Position numbers and translations under genes: made by a program. 7,590 nt of DNA. Source: an uncultured Clostridia bacterium (GTDB lineage: Bacteria > Bacillota > Clostridia > Oscillospirales > Ruminococcaceae). The stretch's first letter is position 1. Each line of letters opens with the position of its first letter. Positions 1-6,178 of the stretch are shown piece after piece. The stretch lies in contig CAMAJC010000081.1 in assembly GCA_945835425.1 (NCBI GenBank), positions 1-7,590 on the forward strand. The letters are read 5' to 3'. The notes beneath the pieces are model-generated. The model was not told where the DNA came from, ran no database searches, and saw nothing but the letters and a program-made list of their open reading frames with translations.

Positions 1-44
1 GGCCTGCAAGTGAGGCCGCCCCCTGAGAATCTTCCGATAAGCAC
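1..44 (+). other. 3' tail of an upstream transcription unit, identity unknown
   Basis: This stretch lies directly before two intrinsic terminators, so it is probably the end of an upstream transcript. Bases 1-17 form a small hairpin (GGCCT, loop GCAAGTG, AGGCC). One frame is open from base 1 to a TGA at 55-57, but its residues (ending in ENLPISTHVS) resemble no family I know, and that stop would fall inside the first terminator stem. The end of a structured RNA is therefore at least as likely as the end of a protein gene. The blocks GCAAG, GGCC, CCCCTGAG and CCGATA recall the 5' bubble of proteobacterial 6S RNA, but the required long hairpin arm is not visible, so I do not call 6S RNA. Confidence 0.3.
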
Positions 45-78
45 TCACGTTTCATGAAAACATAAGACGTGATTTTTT
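45..78 (+). terminator. Intrinsic terminator T1 of the upstream unit
   Basis: TCACGTTT (45-52) pairs with AGACGTGA (65-72) with one G-U wobble. A C/A mismatch follows, then ATG/CAT (54-56 with 61-63) and an AAAA loop. Six T residues (73-78) follow the stem directly. This is the standard stem plus U-run arrangement for a transcript reading rightward. It lies only about 10 bases before a second terminator, so the two act in tandem and insulate recJ from upstream transcription. Confidence 0.65.
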
Positions 79-88
79 CGACAGCTTG

Positions 89-120
89 GAAGACGGTCTT
101 CGGGCCGTCTTTTGCTTTTT
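89..120 (+). terminator. Intrinsic terminator T2 with UUCG tetraloop
   Basis: AAGACGG (90-96) pairs exactly with CCGTCTT (105-111). Inside the stem a T-G wobble (97/104) and a C-G pair (98/103) close a UUCG tetraloop (99-102), one of the most stable RNA loops. The tract TTTTGCTTTTT (110-120) follows. All elements of a strong rightward Rho-independent terminator are present. It ends 23 bases before the -35 box of the recJ promoter. Confidence 0.85.
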
Positions 121-142
121 ACCCGACCGCCGTGCCCACCTC

Positions 143-171
143 TTGAAAAAAGGCCCTGAGAGTGGTATAAT
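143..171 (+). promoter_or_regulatory. SigA-type promoter of recJ, extended -10
   Basis: A -35 box TTGAAA (143-148) and a perfect -10 box TATAAT (166-171) are separated by exactly 17 bases. The -10 box is preceded by TGG (163-165), giving the extended -10 motif TGnTATAAT. Transcription would start at about 178-179, leaving a leader of about 60 bases before recJ. This is the only convincing promoter in the window. The later genes may be read from it at least in part, although the repeats between them could attenuate or separate the transcripts. Confidence 0.85.
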
Positions 172-187
172 CTTTTTGTATATCAAC

Positions 188-229
188 ATGGGCCGGGCGG
201 TATTTTGCCCGGGCAGCAGGAAGGAATGA
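188..229 (+). promoter_or_regulatory. recJ 5' leader: GC hairpin, 13-codon open frame and ribosome binding site
   Basis: The predicted leader holds a hairpin of six G/C pairs (CCGGGC 193-198 with GCCCGG 207-212, 8-base loop). An ATG at 188 opens a 13-codon frame ending in TGA at 227-229, ten bases before the recJ start. It has no Shine-Dalgarno sequence, so translation is doubtful. The recJ ribosome binding site is AGGAAGG (218-224), 14 bases before the ATG at 239, which is on the long side. I see no known riboswitch or T-box signature. Confidence 0.3.
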
Positions 230-238
230 AAAGCGGCC

Positions 239-2266
239 ATGCCTTTTTCGCAATGGATTTACCCCCATCATAACCCACAGGAAAGCCGGATGCTCCAGCG
301 CGAGTACGGCCTTCCTTCGATCATCGCCGATGTTCTGGCGAGCCGTGGGCTTTCGGCGCCCGAAGCGACGCAGCTTCTGGGGGAACAGCAGCTGGATGAC
401 CCGTTCCTCCTTCCGGACATGAAAAAAGCGGTTGCCCGCATCGAAAAGGCGATGCAGGAAGGGGAACAGATCGCCGTTTACGGAGACTACGACTGCGACG
501 GCGTGACCTCGACCGTTATCCTATATAACTATCTCTTTTCCATGGGTGCGCGGGTGCTCTATTACATCCCCGACCGGTTGGACGAAGGCTTCGGCATGAA
601 CCAGGGCGCGGTGGACGTCCTCCACGAAAAGGGCGTCAAGCTGATCGTGACGGTGGACAACGGCACCTCAGCCCTTGCGGAAATTGCCTACGCAAAAACG
701 CTCGGCATCGACGTGGTGGTCACCGACCATCATCAGCCTGGGCCGGTTCTGCCGGACGCGGCCGCAATCGTCAACCCGCACCGTGCGGAATATCAGGGCT
801 TTAAGCAGCTCTGCGGCGCAGGTGTCGCCCTGAAACTGGCGGCGGCGCTGGACGGCGGGGAATACGACGGCGTGCTGGAGGATTTTTCGTCCCTCGCGGC
901 CATCGGAACGGTCGGCGACGTTGTCTCCCTGACCGGAGAAAACCGGCTGCTGGTCCAGCGCGGCATGGAGATGCTGCCGATGACCGACAATCCGGGGCTG
1001 CACGCCCTGATGGAGCTGGCCGGGCTTATGGGCGGTGAAATGACCGCCAGCCGGATCGCCTTTGGAATCTGTCCCCGGATAAACGCTGCCGGACGGATGG
1101 GGAATGCCTATCTGGCGGCGGAAATGCTGCTCTGCGAAGACGAAGATCGGGCAGCGGAGCTGGCGGAGGAGCTGGACGGCCTCAACCAGAAGCGCCGGGA
1201 ACAGGAGGAAGAAATCCTCGCGGTCATCCGGGAAAATCTCGATAAAGACCCGTCGCTGCTGCTGGACCGGGTGCTGGTGCTGTCGGCGCCGGGCTTAAAC
1301 CACGGGGTCGTCGGCATTGTCGCGTCCCGGCTGGTGGGGCTGTACGGAAAGCCCTGTTTTGTTATGTCCATTGAGGACGGGTACGCCATCGGTTCCGCGC
1401 GGAGCCTCGGGAATTTTTCGCTGTTCAAGGCGATCTCCGCCTGTTCAAACCTCTGCGAAAAGTTCGGCGGCCATACCCTGGCAGCCGGCCTGACATTAAA
1501 GGAAGAAAACCTGCCCGCGTTCCGGGCTGCAATCAATGAATACGCCGCCCGGATTTCCGACCGGATGCCGGTGCAGACGATGATCATCGATAAGAGCCTG
1601 CGCAGCGGTGATCTGAGCCTGGAGGCCGTCGAGGCGCTTTCCTGCCTGGAGCCCTATGGGGAAGGCAACCCGCAGCCGCTGTTTTTGATGCGAAACTGCA
1701 TCGTCGAGGGGATTACACCCCTTTCCGGCGGTAAGCACCTAAAACTCCGGGTCAATTTCGACGGCAGGAGCGTTTTTGTCCTCTGCTTTAAGATGACGCC
1801 GGAGCAGTTTCTCTACCCGGTGGACAGCATGATCGACCTGCTGGTCAATCTGGAGCTGAACGTCTTCCGGGACACCCGCAGCATCTCGATCCGGATGAAG
1901 GATATGCGTCCCTCTGGTTTTGAAGAAAAGAAGACCCTCAATGCCCAGCATTATTACGAAAAGCTCCGGCGCGGCGAGCCGGTCGAAAAGAAAATCGCCG
2001 CCATCGCCGTCCCGACCGTGCAGGAACTGCGCGGGCTCTACCGGATGCTGATGCAGAAAAAGGGCGTTCATGCCGATACTTTATATATGCAGGATGTGGC
2101 TGATAAAATGAACTACTGCAAATACCGGATCAGCCTCGATATTTTCCGGGAAATGGGGCTGATTGAGTTGCCGGGCGACCTTTCGTCCATTCAGATTCTG
2201 CCCAGCGGCAAGGTCAATATGGAGGATTCGGAGATTTTGCGGCAGCTGCGAAGAAGAATGGAATAA
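239..2266 (+). CDS. recJ: Single-stranded-DNA-specific exonuclease RecJ
   Basis: RecJ degrades single-stranded DNA 5' to 3' in RecF-pathway recombination, mismatch repair and stalled-fork processing, using two metal ions in a DHH-family core. All core motifs are visible: DYDCDG (residues 83-88, with Cys where Ala is common), VDNG (139-142), TDHH (162-165), GAGVALK (193-199), GTVGDVVSL (223-231) and RINAAGRM (280-287). The DHHA1 part follows with NHGVVGIVASRL (354-365) and the nucleic-acid-binding FGGH (409-412), then an OB-fold region (about 450-560) beginning near LEPYGEGNPQP. Residues 585-675 look like a small helical, winged-helix-like tail. At 675 residues it is longer than E. coli RecJ (577) and shorter than the B. 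subtilis protein (about 785). The ATG at 239 follows AGGAAGG and lies just downstream of the extended -10 promoter. No motif is missing; the gene appears intact. Confidence 0.96.
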   Translation: MPFSQWIYPHHNPQESRMLQREYGLPSIIADVLASRGLSAPEATQLLGEQQLDDPFLLPDMKKAVARIEKAMQEGEQIAVYGDYDCDGVTSTVILYNYLFSMGARVLYYIPDRLDEGFGMNQGAVDVLHEKGVKLIVTVDNGTSALAEIAYAKTLGIDVVVTDHHQPGPVLPDAAAIVNPHRAEYQGFKQLCGAGVALKLAAALDGGEYDGVLEDFSSLAAIGTVGDVVSLTGENRLLVQRGMEMLPMTDNPGLHALMELAGLMGGEMTASRIAFGICPRINAAGRMGNAYLAAEMLLCEDEDRAAELAEELDGLNQKRREQEEEILAVIRENLDKDPSLLLDRVLVLSAPGLNHGVVGIVASRLVGLYGKPCFVMSIEDGYAIGSARSLGNFSLFKAISACSNLCEKFGGHTLAAGLTLKEENLPAFRAAINEYAARISDRMPVQTMIIDKSLRSGDLSLEAVEALSCLEPYGEGNPQPLFLMRNCIVEGITPLSGGKHLKLRVNFDGRSVFVLCFKMTPEQFLYPVDSMIDLLVNLELNVFRDTRSISIRMKDMRPSGFEEKKTLNAQHYYEKLRRGEPVEKKIAAIAVPTVQELRGLYRMLMQKKGVHADTLYMQDVADKMNYCKYRISLDIFREMGLIELPGDLSSIQILPSGKVNMEDSEILRQLRRRME

Positions 2267-2365
2267 CGCTAAGGACATTGTGTCCGTTATAGATAGGGGA
2301 CGGTCCGCTGTTTGATCAGCAGCAGGCTGTATACCCGCAGAAAAATACGCATAGGGGGAGAAGTT
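2267..2365 (+). other. recJ-rel intergenic region with small hairpins and the rel ribosome binding site
   Basis: No gene is present; apt, which lies here in Bacillus, is missing. Small inverted repeats are visible: GGACA/TGTCC with a TTG loop (2273-2285), GGAC-G-GTCC (2298-2306) and GCTG/CAGC (2307-2320). None is followed by a U-run, so none looks like a terminator. The phrase TAGGGGACGGTC resembles the GGGACGGTTC-type dispersed repeats I recall from Clostridia. I find no convincing promoter. A strong Shine-Dalgarno sequence AGGGGGAG (2353-2360) lies five bases before the rel ATG and fixes that start. Confidence 0.5.
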
Positions 2366-4558
2366 ATGATTCAGACAAAGATCGAAAATTATGAGGATCT
2401 CAAACGCGCCCTTTCTCAGAGCGACAAATCCTATGATATGGAGAAGATCGAGCGGGCCTACAAGCTTGCGGACGAGGCCCACGGCGGCCAGCTGCGCAAG
2501 TCCGGCGACCCGTATATCTCCCATCCGATCTCGGTGGCGATCATTCTGGTCGGGATGGGGATGGACACCGACTGTATCTGCGCGGCGCTGCTCCATGACG
2601 TCGTCGAGGACACCAGCATTCCGCTGGAGGTGCTCAGCAAGCAGTTCGGAAACGACGTCGCCATTATGGTGGGCGGTGTCACCAAACTGACCAACATGAC
2701 CCTCTCCACCAAGGAGGAGCAGCAGGCGGAGAATATCCGCAAGATGCTGCTGGCGATGAACGAGGATATCCGCGTCATCCTCATCAAGCTGGCCGACCGG
2801 CTGCACAATATGCGCACGATGCAGTACCAGTCTCCCGACAAGCAGCGCTCCAAATCCCATGAGACGATGGAAATCTACGCGCCCATCGCCCACCGCTTAG
2901 GTATCCGCAGCATCAAGGACGAGCTGGAGGACCTGGCTCTGCGCTACCTCGACCCCATCGGCTACAAGGAGATCGAGGAGCGGCTCGCAACGACCAAAAA
3001 CGAGCGGGAAGCCTTTATCGCCAGCGTGCAGGAGAAAATCCGCACCCGTTTTGCCGAATACGGCATCAACCCCCATATCGAAGGCCGCGTCAAGTCGATC
3101 TATGGCATCTACCGCAAGGTCTACGTCAAGGGCAAGCAGTTTGAAGAGATTTATGATATTTATGCCGTCCGGGTGATCGTCGACACCATCAACGAATGTT
3201 ACAACGTCCTCGGCATCATCCACGACCTGTTCACCCCGATTCCCAACCGCTTCAAGGACTATATCTCGACCCCGAAGCCCAACCAGTACCAGTCGCTCCA
3301 TACGACCGTCCTGGACAAGGGCGGCGTCCCCTTTGAGGTGCAGATCCGCACCTGGGATATGCACTACACCGCCGAATACGGCATCGCGGCCCACTGGAAA
3401 TACAAGGCCGGCATCACCGGCAAGGCGGACAAGAACGACCACCAGCTGGAATGGGTGCGCAAGATCATCGAGTCCCAGCAGGAGGCCGAGGGCGAGGACC
3501 TGATGCGCAATATCCGCACCGACCTCTCCGCCGACGATGTTTTCGTCTTTACTCCCAAGGGCGATGTCAAAAACCTGCCGGCCGGCTCGACGATCATCGA
3601 TTTTGCTTATGCGATTCATACGGCGGTCGGCAACAAAATGACCGGCGCAAAGGTCGACGGACGGATTGTGCCGCTGGACTATGAGCTGAAGACCGGCGAG
3701 ATCGTCGAGATTCTGACGGCGAAAAACGGCACTGGCCCCAAGCGCGGCTGGCTGGAGATCGCCAAGACCAGCGAAGCCCGCAACAAAATCCGCGGCTGGT
3801 TCAAACGGGAAAAGCGGGAAGAGAATATCGCCGCGGGCAAGGCCGAGGTCGAGCAGGAATTTAAGCGCAACCAGATTCGTTTCGATACGGAGGAAGAATA
3901 CAACACCTTCATGAACGAGCTGGTGCGCCGCCAGCATAAGGACAATCTGGACGATTTTTATGCGTCCATCGGCTACGGCGGCCTTGTCCTCTCCCATATC
4001 ATGCCCCGCATCAAGGACGAGTACGCCAAGATGACCAGCGACTTCGCCGAACGGGAGATCGAGAAGCTGAAAAAGCTTTCGCCCCAGAACCAGAAAAAGT
4101 CCTCCAGCGCCGTCGTGGTCGAGGGAATCAACAACTGCCTGGTCAAGTTTGCGAAGTGCTGCAACCCCCTGCCCGGGGATGATATCGTCGGCTTTATCAC
4201 CCGCGGGTACGGCGTTTCGGTCCACAAGCGGGACTGCGTCAACGCCCAGGCGTCCCTAAACGACATCGCCCAGAAGGAGCGCTGGATCAAGGTGCACTGG
4301 TCGGAAGACGCGCCGGTCGATTTCCGTTCGACCCTGCAGATTCTCGCGACCGACCGCGACGGACTGACCATGGATGTGACGCTGGTTATCGCCAACCTCC
4401 GGGTGCCGATGCATGAGATTTACGCCAGAGGCCTGAAAAACGGCAACGCCGAGATCACCCTCACCATCTCCACCCAGGGCCTTGAGCACCTGCAGACCAT
4501 CATCCAGCGGCTTTCCAAAATCCGCGGCGTTATTTCCGTTGAGAGAAGCGGAAAATAA
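2366..4558 (+). CDS. rel: Bifunctional (p)ppGpp synthetase/hydrolase (RelA/SpoT family)
   Basis: This long RSH enzyme makes (p)ppGpp from ATP and GTP/GDP on stalled ribosomes and also hydrolyses it, setting the stringent response. It has 730 residues, usual for Firmicutes Rel. The N-terminal HD hydrolase has RKSGDPYISHP (44-54), HDVVEDT (77-83) and KLADRLHNMR (141-150), all intact, so hydrolysis is expected. The synthetase follows with RVKSIYGIYRK (241-251), YDIYAVRV (263-270), RFKDYISTPKPNQYQSLHT (295-313) and EVQIRT (324-329). RFKD is the form seen in bifunctional enzymes, in contrast to the ExDD of synthetase-only RelA. Next come a TGS domain (about 390-452), a helical region, a conserved-cysteine domain (KCCNPLPGD 597-605, second site HKRDC 620-624) and a C-terminal ACT domain (about 652-728). 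An in-frame TTG at 2312 would add 18 residues, but the ATG at 2366 has the strong ribosome binding site. It is probably the only long RSH in the genome (inference). Confidence 0.97.
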   Translation: MIQTKIENYEDLKRALSQSDKSYDMEKIERAYKLADEAHGGQLRKSGDPYISHPISVAIILVGMGMDTDCICAALLHDVVEDTSIPLEVLSKQFGNDVAIMVGGVTKLTNMTLSTKEEQQAENIRKMLLAMNEDIRVILIKLADRLHNMRTMQYQSPDKQRSKSHETMEIYAPIAHRLGIRSIKDELEDLALRYLDPIGYKEIEERLATTKNEREAFIASVQEKIRTRFAEYGINPHIEGRVKSIYGIYRKVYVKGKQFEEIYDIYAVRVIVDTINECYNVLGIIHDLFTPIPNRFKDYISTPKPNQYQSLHTTVLDKGGVPFEVQIRTWDMHYTAEYGIAAHWKYKAGITGKADKNDHQLEWVRKIIESQQEAEGEDLMRNIRTDLSADDVFVFTPKGDVKNLPAGSTIIDFAYAIHTAVGNKMTGAKVDGRIVPLDYELKTGEIVEILTAKNGTGPKRGWLEIAKTSEARNKIRGWFKREKREENIAAGKAEVEQEFKRNQIRFDTEEEYNTFMNELVRRQHKDNLDDFYASIGYGGLVLSHIMPRIKDEYAKMTSDFAEREIEKLKKLSPQNQKKSSSAVVVEGINNCLVKFAKCCNPLPGDDIVGFITRGYGVSVHKRDCVNAQASLNDIAQKERWIKVHWSEDAPVDFRSTLQILATDRDGLTMDVTLVIANLRVPMHEIYARGLKNGNAEITLTISTQGLEHLQTIIQRLSKIRGVISVERSGK

Positions 4559-4564
4559 GGTAAC

Positions 4565-4652
4565 CTCTGATTAAATGGTTTTTCCCCGCCGAAGGCGGGG
4601 AAAAACCGCACGAACACGCCTCTGAAAAGGAGAAAACCTGAATAAATCAGAG
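4565..4652. repeat. Nested inverted repeat with a perfect 14-bp palindrome after rel
   Basis: The outer arms are CTCTGATT (4565-4572) and AATCAGAG (4645-4652), an exact 8-bp inverted pair. Inside, GGTTTTTCCCCGCC (4577-4590) and GGCGGGGAAAAACC (4594-4607) form a perfect 14-bp stem with a GAA loop. The stem begins 18 bases after the rel stop codon. The T-run is on the 5' side and the A-run on the 3' side of the GC core, the reverse of a normal intrinsic terminator, although so stable a hairpin could still pause polymerase or protect the rel mRNA 3' end. Read on the - strand, the loop becomes C(UUCG)G. The nested design also suits a small non-autonomous element; no target duplication is evident. 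Confidence 0.7.
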
Positions 4653-4665
4653 CTTCCTAAGATGT

Positions 4666-4741
4666 TTAATGAAGAATGAATAGTGAATAATGAATAATGA
4701 AAAATTGCGGTGCGGCGCAGGTCGCGCCGCGATTGAATAAT
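4666..4741 (+). repeat. Intergenic repeat copy A (AATAATG-rich tract plus GC hairpin)
   Basis: A tract of TGAATAA-like units (4666-4698) is followed by a GC hairpin: GCGGCGC (4712-4718) pairs exactly with GCGCCGC (4724-4730) around an AGGTC loop. The tail GCGATTGAATAATTT follows. Bases 4666-4698 match the reverse complement of copy C (5485-5517) at 32 of 33 positions, and the hairpin core (4709-4732) matches at 22 of 24. The tail matches that of copy B (GCGATTGAA then a T-rich stretch). The stem is followed by a moderately U-rich stretch, so weak termination between rel and dtd is possible. Confidence 0.8.
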
Positions 4742-4759
4742 TTGTTTCTCCATCGGACA

Positions 4760-4786
4760 GAGCAGAAATCCTAAAGCTTTCTGCTC
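4760..4786. other. Hairpin in the dtd leader
   Basis: GAGCAGAAA (4760-4768) pairs exactly with TTTCTGCTC (4778-4786), a 9-bp stem with a 9-base loop, 43 bases before the dtd start. No U-run follows on either strand, so it is not a typical terminator. It is not part of the repeat copies described here. Between it and dtd I see only the ribosome binding site, and no clear promoter. Confidence 0.4.
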
Positions 4787-4829
4787 CCATGTTCAGATAA
4801 ATCAATACGTCAACAACAGGAGATAAGAT

Positions 4830-5300
4830 ATGAAACTAGTAATCCAGCGGGTTTCCCGCGCAAAAGTCACTTCCGGTGACGAACTTCTCGGCGAGATCGG
4901 GGGAGGGCTGATGGTGCTGTGCGGCGTCATGGAAGGCGACGGGATGGAGGATGTGCAGTGGCTGGCGGACAAGACCGAAAAGCTGCGCATCTTCACCGAC
5001 GCGGAGGACAAGCTGAACCTGTCGGTAAAAGATATCGGCGGCAGCATCCTCGTCGTCAGCAACTTCACCCTCGGCGGAGACTGCCGTAAGGGCAACCGTC
5101 CGTCTTTCGTAAAAGCCGCCAAACACCCGCTTTCTGAAGACCTTTATGAAGCCTATGTAGCGGCGCTGCGGGAAAAGGGCATCACCGTCGCAACCGGGCG
5201 GTTCGGCGCCCACATGGAGATCGATATGTGCGCGGCAGGCCCGATCACGATTCTGATGGACTCGCAGGACCGGGCGAGACCGAGAAGAAATAATGAATAA
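4830..5300 (+). CDS. dtd: D-aminoacyl-tRNA deacylase
   Basis: Dtd removes D-amino acids (and glycine mischarged on tRNA-Ala) from tRNA in the cytoplasm, acting as a homodimer. The fold is clear along its length: KLVIQRVSRAKVT (2-14), GEIGGGLMVLCGV (21-33), KLRIF (51-55), LNLSVKDIGGSILVVSNFT (62-80), CRKGNRPSF (85-93), TGRFGAHMEIDM (122-133) and GPIT (137-140). The Gly-cisPro pair is kept. Two familiar active-site motifs vary: SQxxT reads SNFT (Asn78) and NxGPVT reads AAGPIT. The ATG follows AGGAG (4818-4822) with a 7-base spacer. At 156 residues it is a little longer than the usual 145-150. The last codons (NNE, then TAA) are made of repeat copy B sequence, so the natural end was probably altered by the repeat. 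Confidence 0.94.
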   Translation: MKLVIQRVSRAKVTSGDELLGEIGGGLMVLCGVMEGDGMEDVQWLADKTEKLRIFTDAEDKLNLSVKDIGGSILVVSNFTLGGDCRKGNRPSFVKAAKHPLSEDLYEAYVAALREKGITVATGRFGAHMEIDMCAAGPITILMDSQDRARPRRNNE

Positions 5301-5397
5301 TGAATAATTAAGAATGAAGAATGAATAATTATGGTACGCGCCGTCGAAACAAAGCGGGTATCGGGAAGTGTGTGACGGCGCGATTGAAATAGTTTTT
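5291..5397 (+). repeat. Intergenic repeat copy B, overlapping the 3' end of dtd
   Basis: An AT-rich tract of TAATGAA/AAGAATGAA units (5291-5331) leads into a hairpin: CGCGCCGTC (5337-5345) pairs exactly with GACGGCGCG (5374-5382), with a 28-base loop, longer than in copies A and C. The tail GCGATTGAAATAGTTTTT follows, matching the tail of copy A. Bases 5315-5335 match the reverse complement of copy C at 20 of 21 positions. The dtd stop codon (5298-5300) lies within the tract. B and C face each other across about 58 bases, so 5291-5517 may be one composite element. The hairpin plus later T-run could act as a weak terminator for dtd. Confidence 0.75.
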
Positions 5398-5455
5398 CGT
5401 GCGATGCACCACTGTCCCTAACCCATAAAGGCCATATCGTGCATGACCGTCATTG

Positions 5456-5517
5456 GGTCGCGGCGCGATCCGCGCCGCACCATAATTATTCATTATTCAC
5501 TATTCATTATTCATTAA
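5456..5517 (-). repeat. Intergenic repeat copy C, inverted
   Basis: On the + strand this reads hairpin first, then AT tract, so it is inverted relative to copies A and B. GCGGCGCG (5460-5467) pairs with CGCGCCGC (5471-5478) around an ATC loop, extended by GGT/ACC (5456-5458 with 5479-5481) past a bulged C. The tract of ATTATTC units (5482-5517) follows and ends 7 bases before the purine-rich AAAGGGG ribosome binding site of the next gene. Translated forward, this tract gives YSLFTIHYSLN; the reverse strand of copy A gives YSLFTIHSSLN. Such peptides are products of the repeat, not of a gene. Confidence 0.8.
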
Positions 5518-5540
5518 ATGAACCAAAGGGGTGCAGAATT

Positions 5541-6164
5541 ATGAAGATACTTACCATTCCGGTCGGCATGATCGGCACCAACTGCTATCTGCTGTGTAGC
5601 GAAGCGGGAAATTGCGCCGTCATTGACCCGGGAGACAATGCCGGGCTGATCCTGCGCAGGATGCAGGCGCTCTCCCTGACCCCGAAGATGATACTTTTCA
5701 CCCACGGCCACTATGACCATATCGGTGCGGCAGACGGGCTGAAACGGATGATCGGACAGCCGCTCCCGACCTATATCCATCAGGCGGATGATGAAATGAC
5801 CCGCGACCCGGAAAAGAACTTTTCGACCGCGATTCTCGGTGGCGACGGGTTTGCAACGGTTGCTGACCATTTTCTGCAGGATGGCGACACCCTGACGCTT
5901 GATGAGTTGACCATTAAGGTTATTTCTACGCCCGGCCATACCTGCGGCGGCGTCTGCTATCAGGTCGGGGACGTCCTTTTCACCGGCGACACCCTTTTCG
6001 CGGGCAGCGTCGGCCGCACCGACCTCTACGGCGGCAGCTTTCTGTCGCTCTCCGCGTCGGTGCAGAAACTGGCGGCCCTGCCGGGAGACTATAAGGTCCT
6101 GCCGGGTCACGGCCCTGCCAGCACTCTGGAGCAGGAGCGGAAGGAAAATCCCTATATGGGATAA
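5541..6164 (+). CDS. MBL-fold metallohydrolase, glyoxalase II-like (YqgX/YcbL type)
   Basis: This is a 207-residue cytoplasmic metallo-beta-lactamase-fold hydrolase with a complete binuclear metal site: THGHYDH (His55, His57, Asp59, His60), PGHT (His133), FTGDTLF (Asp150) and LPGHGP (His190). The stretch GDTLFAGSVGRTDL is typical of the short glyoxalase II-like subgroup that includes B. subtilis YqgX and enterobacterial YcbL, which lack the long C-terminal substrate-binding domain of classical GloB. Hydrolysis of a thioester such as S-lactoyl-thiol is the family expectation; the true substrate is unproven, the more so because many Clostridia lack glutathione. The ATG at 5541 follows AAAGGGG (5525-5531) with a 9-base spacer. 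An in-frame ATG at 5439 would add 34 residues, but these are translated from repeat copy C, so it is rejected. The stop codon is 14 bases before hemZ, suggesting co-transcription. Confidence 0.92.
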   Translation: MKILTIPVGMIGTNCYLLCSEAGNCAVIDPGDNAGLILRRMQALSLTPKMILFTHGHYDHIGAADGLKRMIGQPLPTYIHQADDEMTRDPEKNFSTAILGGDGFATVADHFLQDGDTLTLDELTIKVISTPGHTCGGVCYQVGDVLFTGDTLFAGSVGRTDLYGGSFLSLSASVQKLAALPGDYKVLPGHGPASTLEQERKENPYMG

Positions 6165-6178
6165 CGGAAGGATAAAGC

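Noticed and set aside
1..120. 6S RNA gene
   Set aside because: Short blocks resemble the 6S 5' bubble, but the long imperfect hairpin and the 3' bubble are absent and terminators interrupt the region.
2312..2365. TTG start adding 18 residues to Rel
   Set aside because: No Shine-Dalgarno sequence precedes it, whereas AGGGGGAG lies five bases before the ATG at 2366.
2897..4225. Long minus-strand open frame opposite rel
   Set aside because: It lies wholly within the well-supported rel gene and its product is low-complexity, hydrophobic and unrecognisable.
4571..4753. Small minus-strand open frame between rel and dtd
   Set aside because: It is a translation of the nested palindrome and repeat copy A, with no ribosome binding site and a repeat-derived peptide (YSLFTIHSSLN).
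4666..5517. CRISPR array
   Set aside because: The repeats vary in length and orientation, are AT microsatellite-like with hairpins, and lack regular unique spacers.
5439..5540. Upstream ATG giving a 34-residue N-terminal extension of the MBL protein
   Set aside because: The extension is translated from repeat copy C and has no ribosome binding site; the ATG at 5541 has a good one and starts at the family's usual N-terminus.
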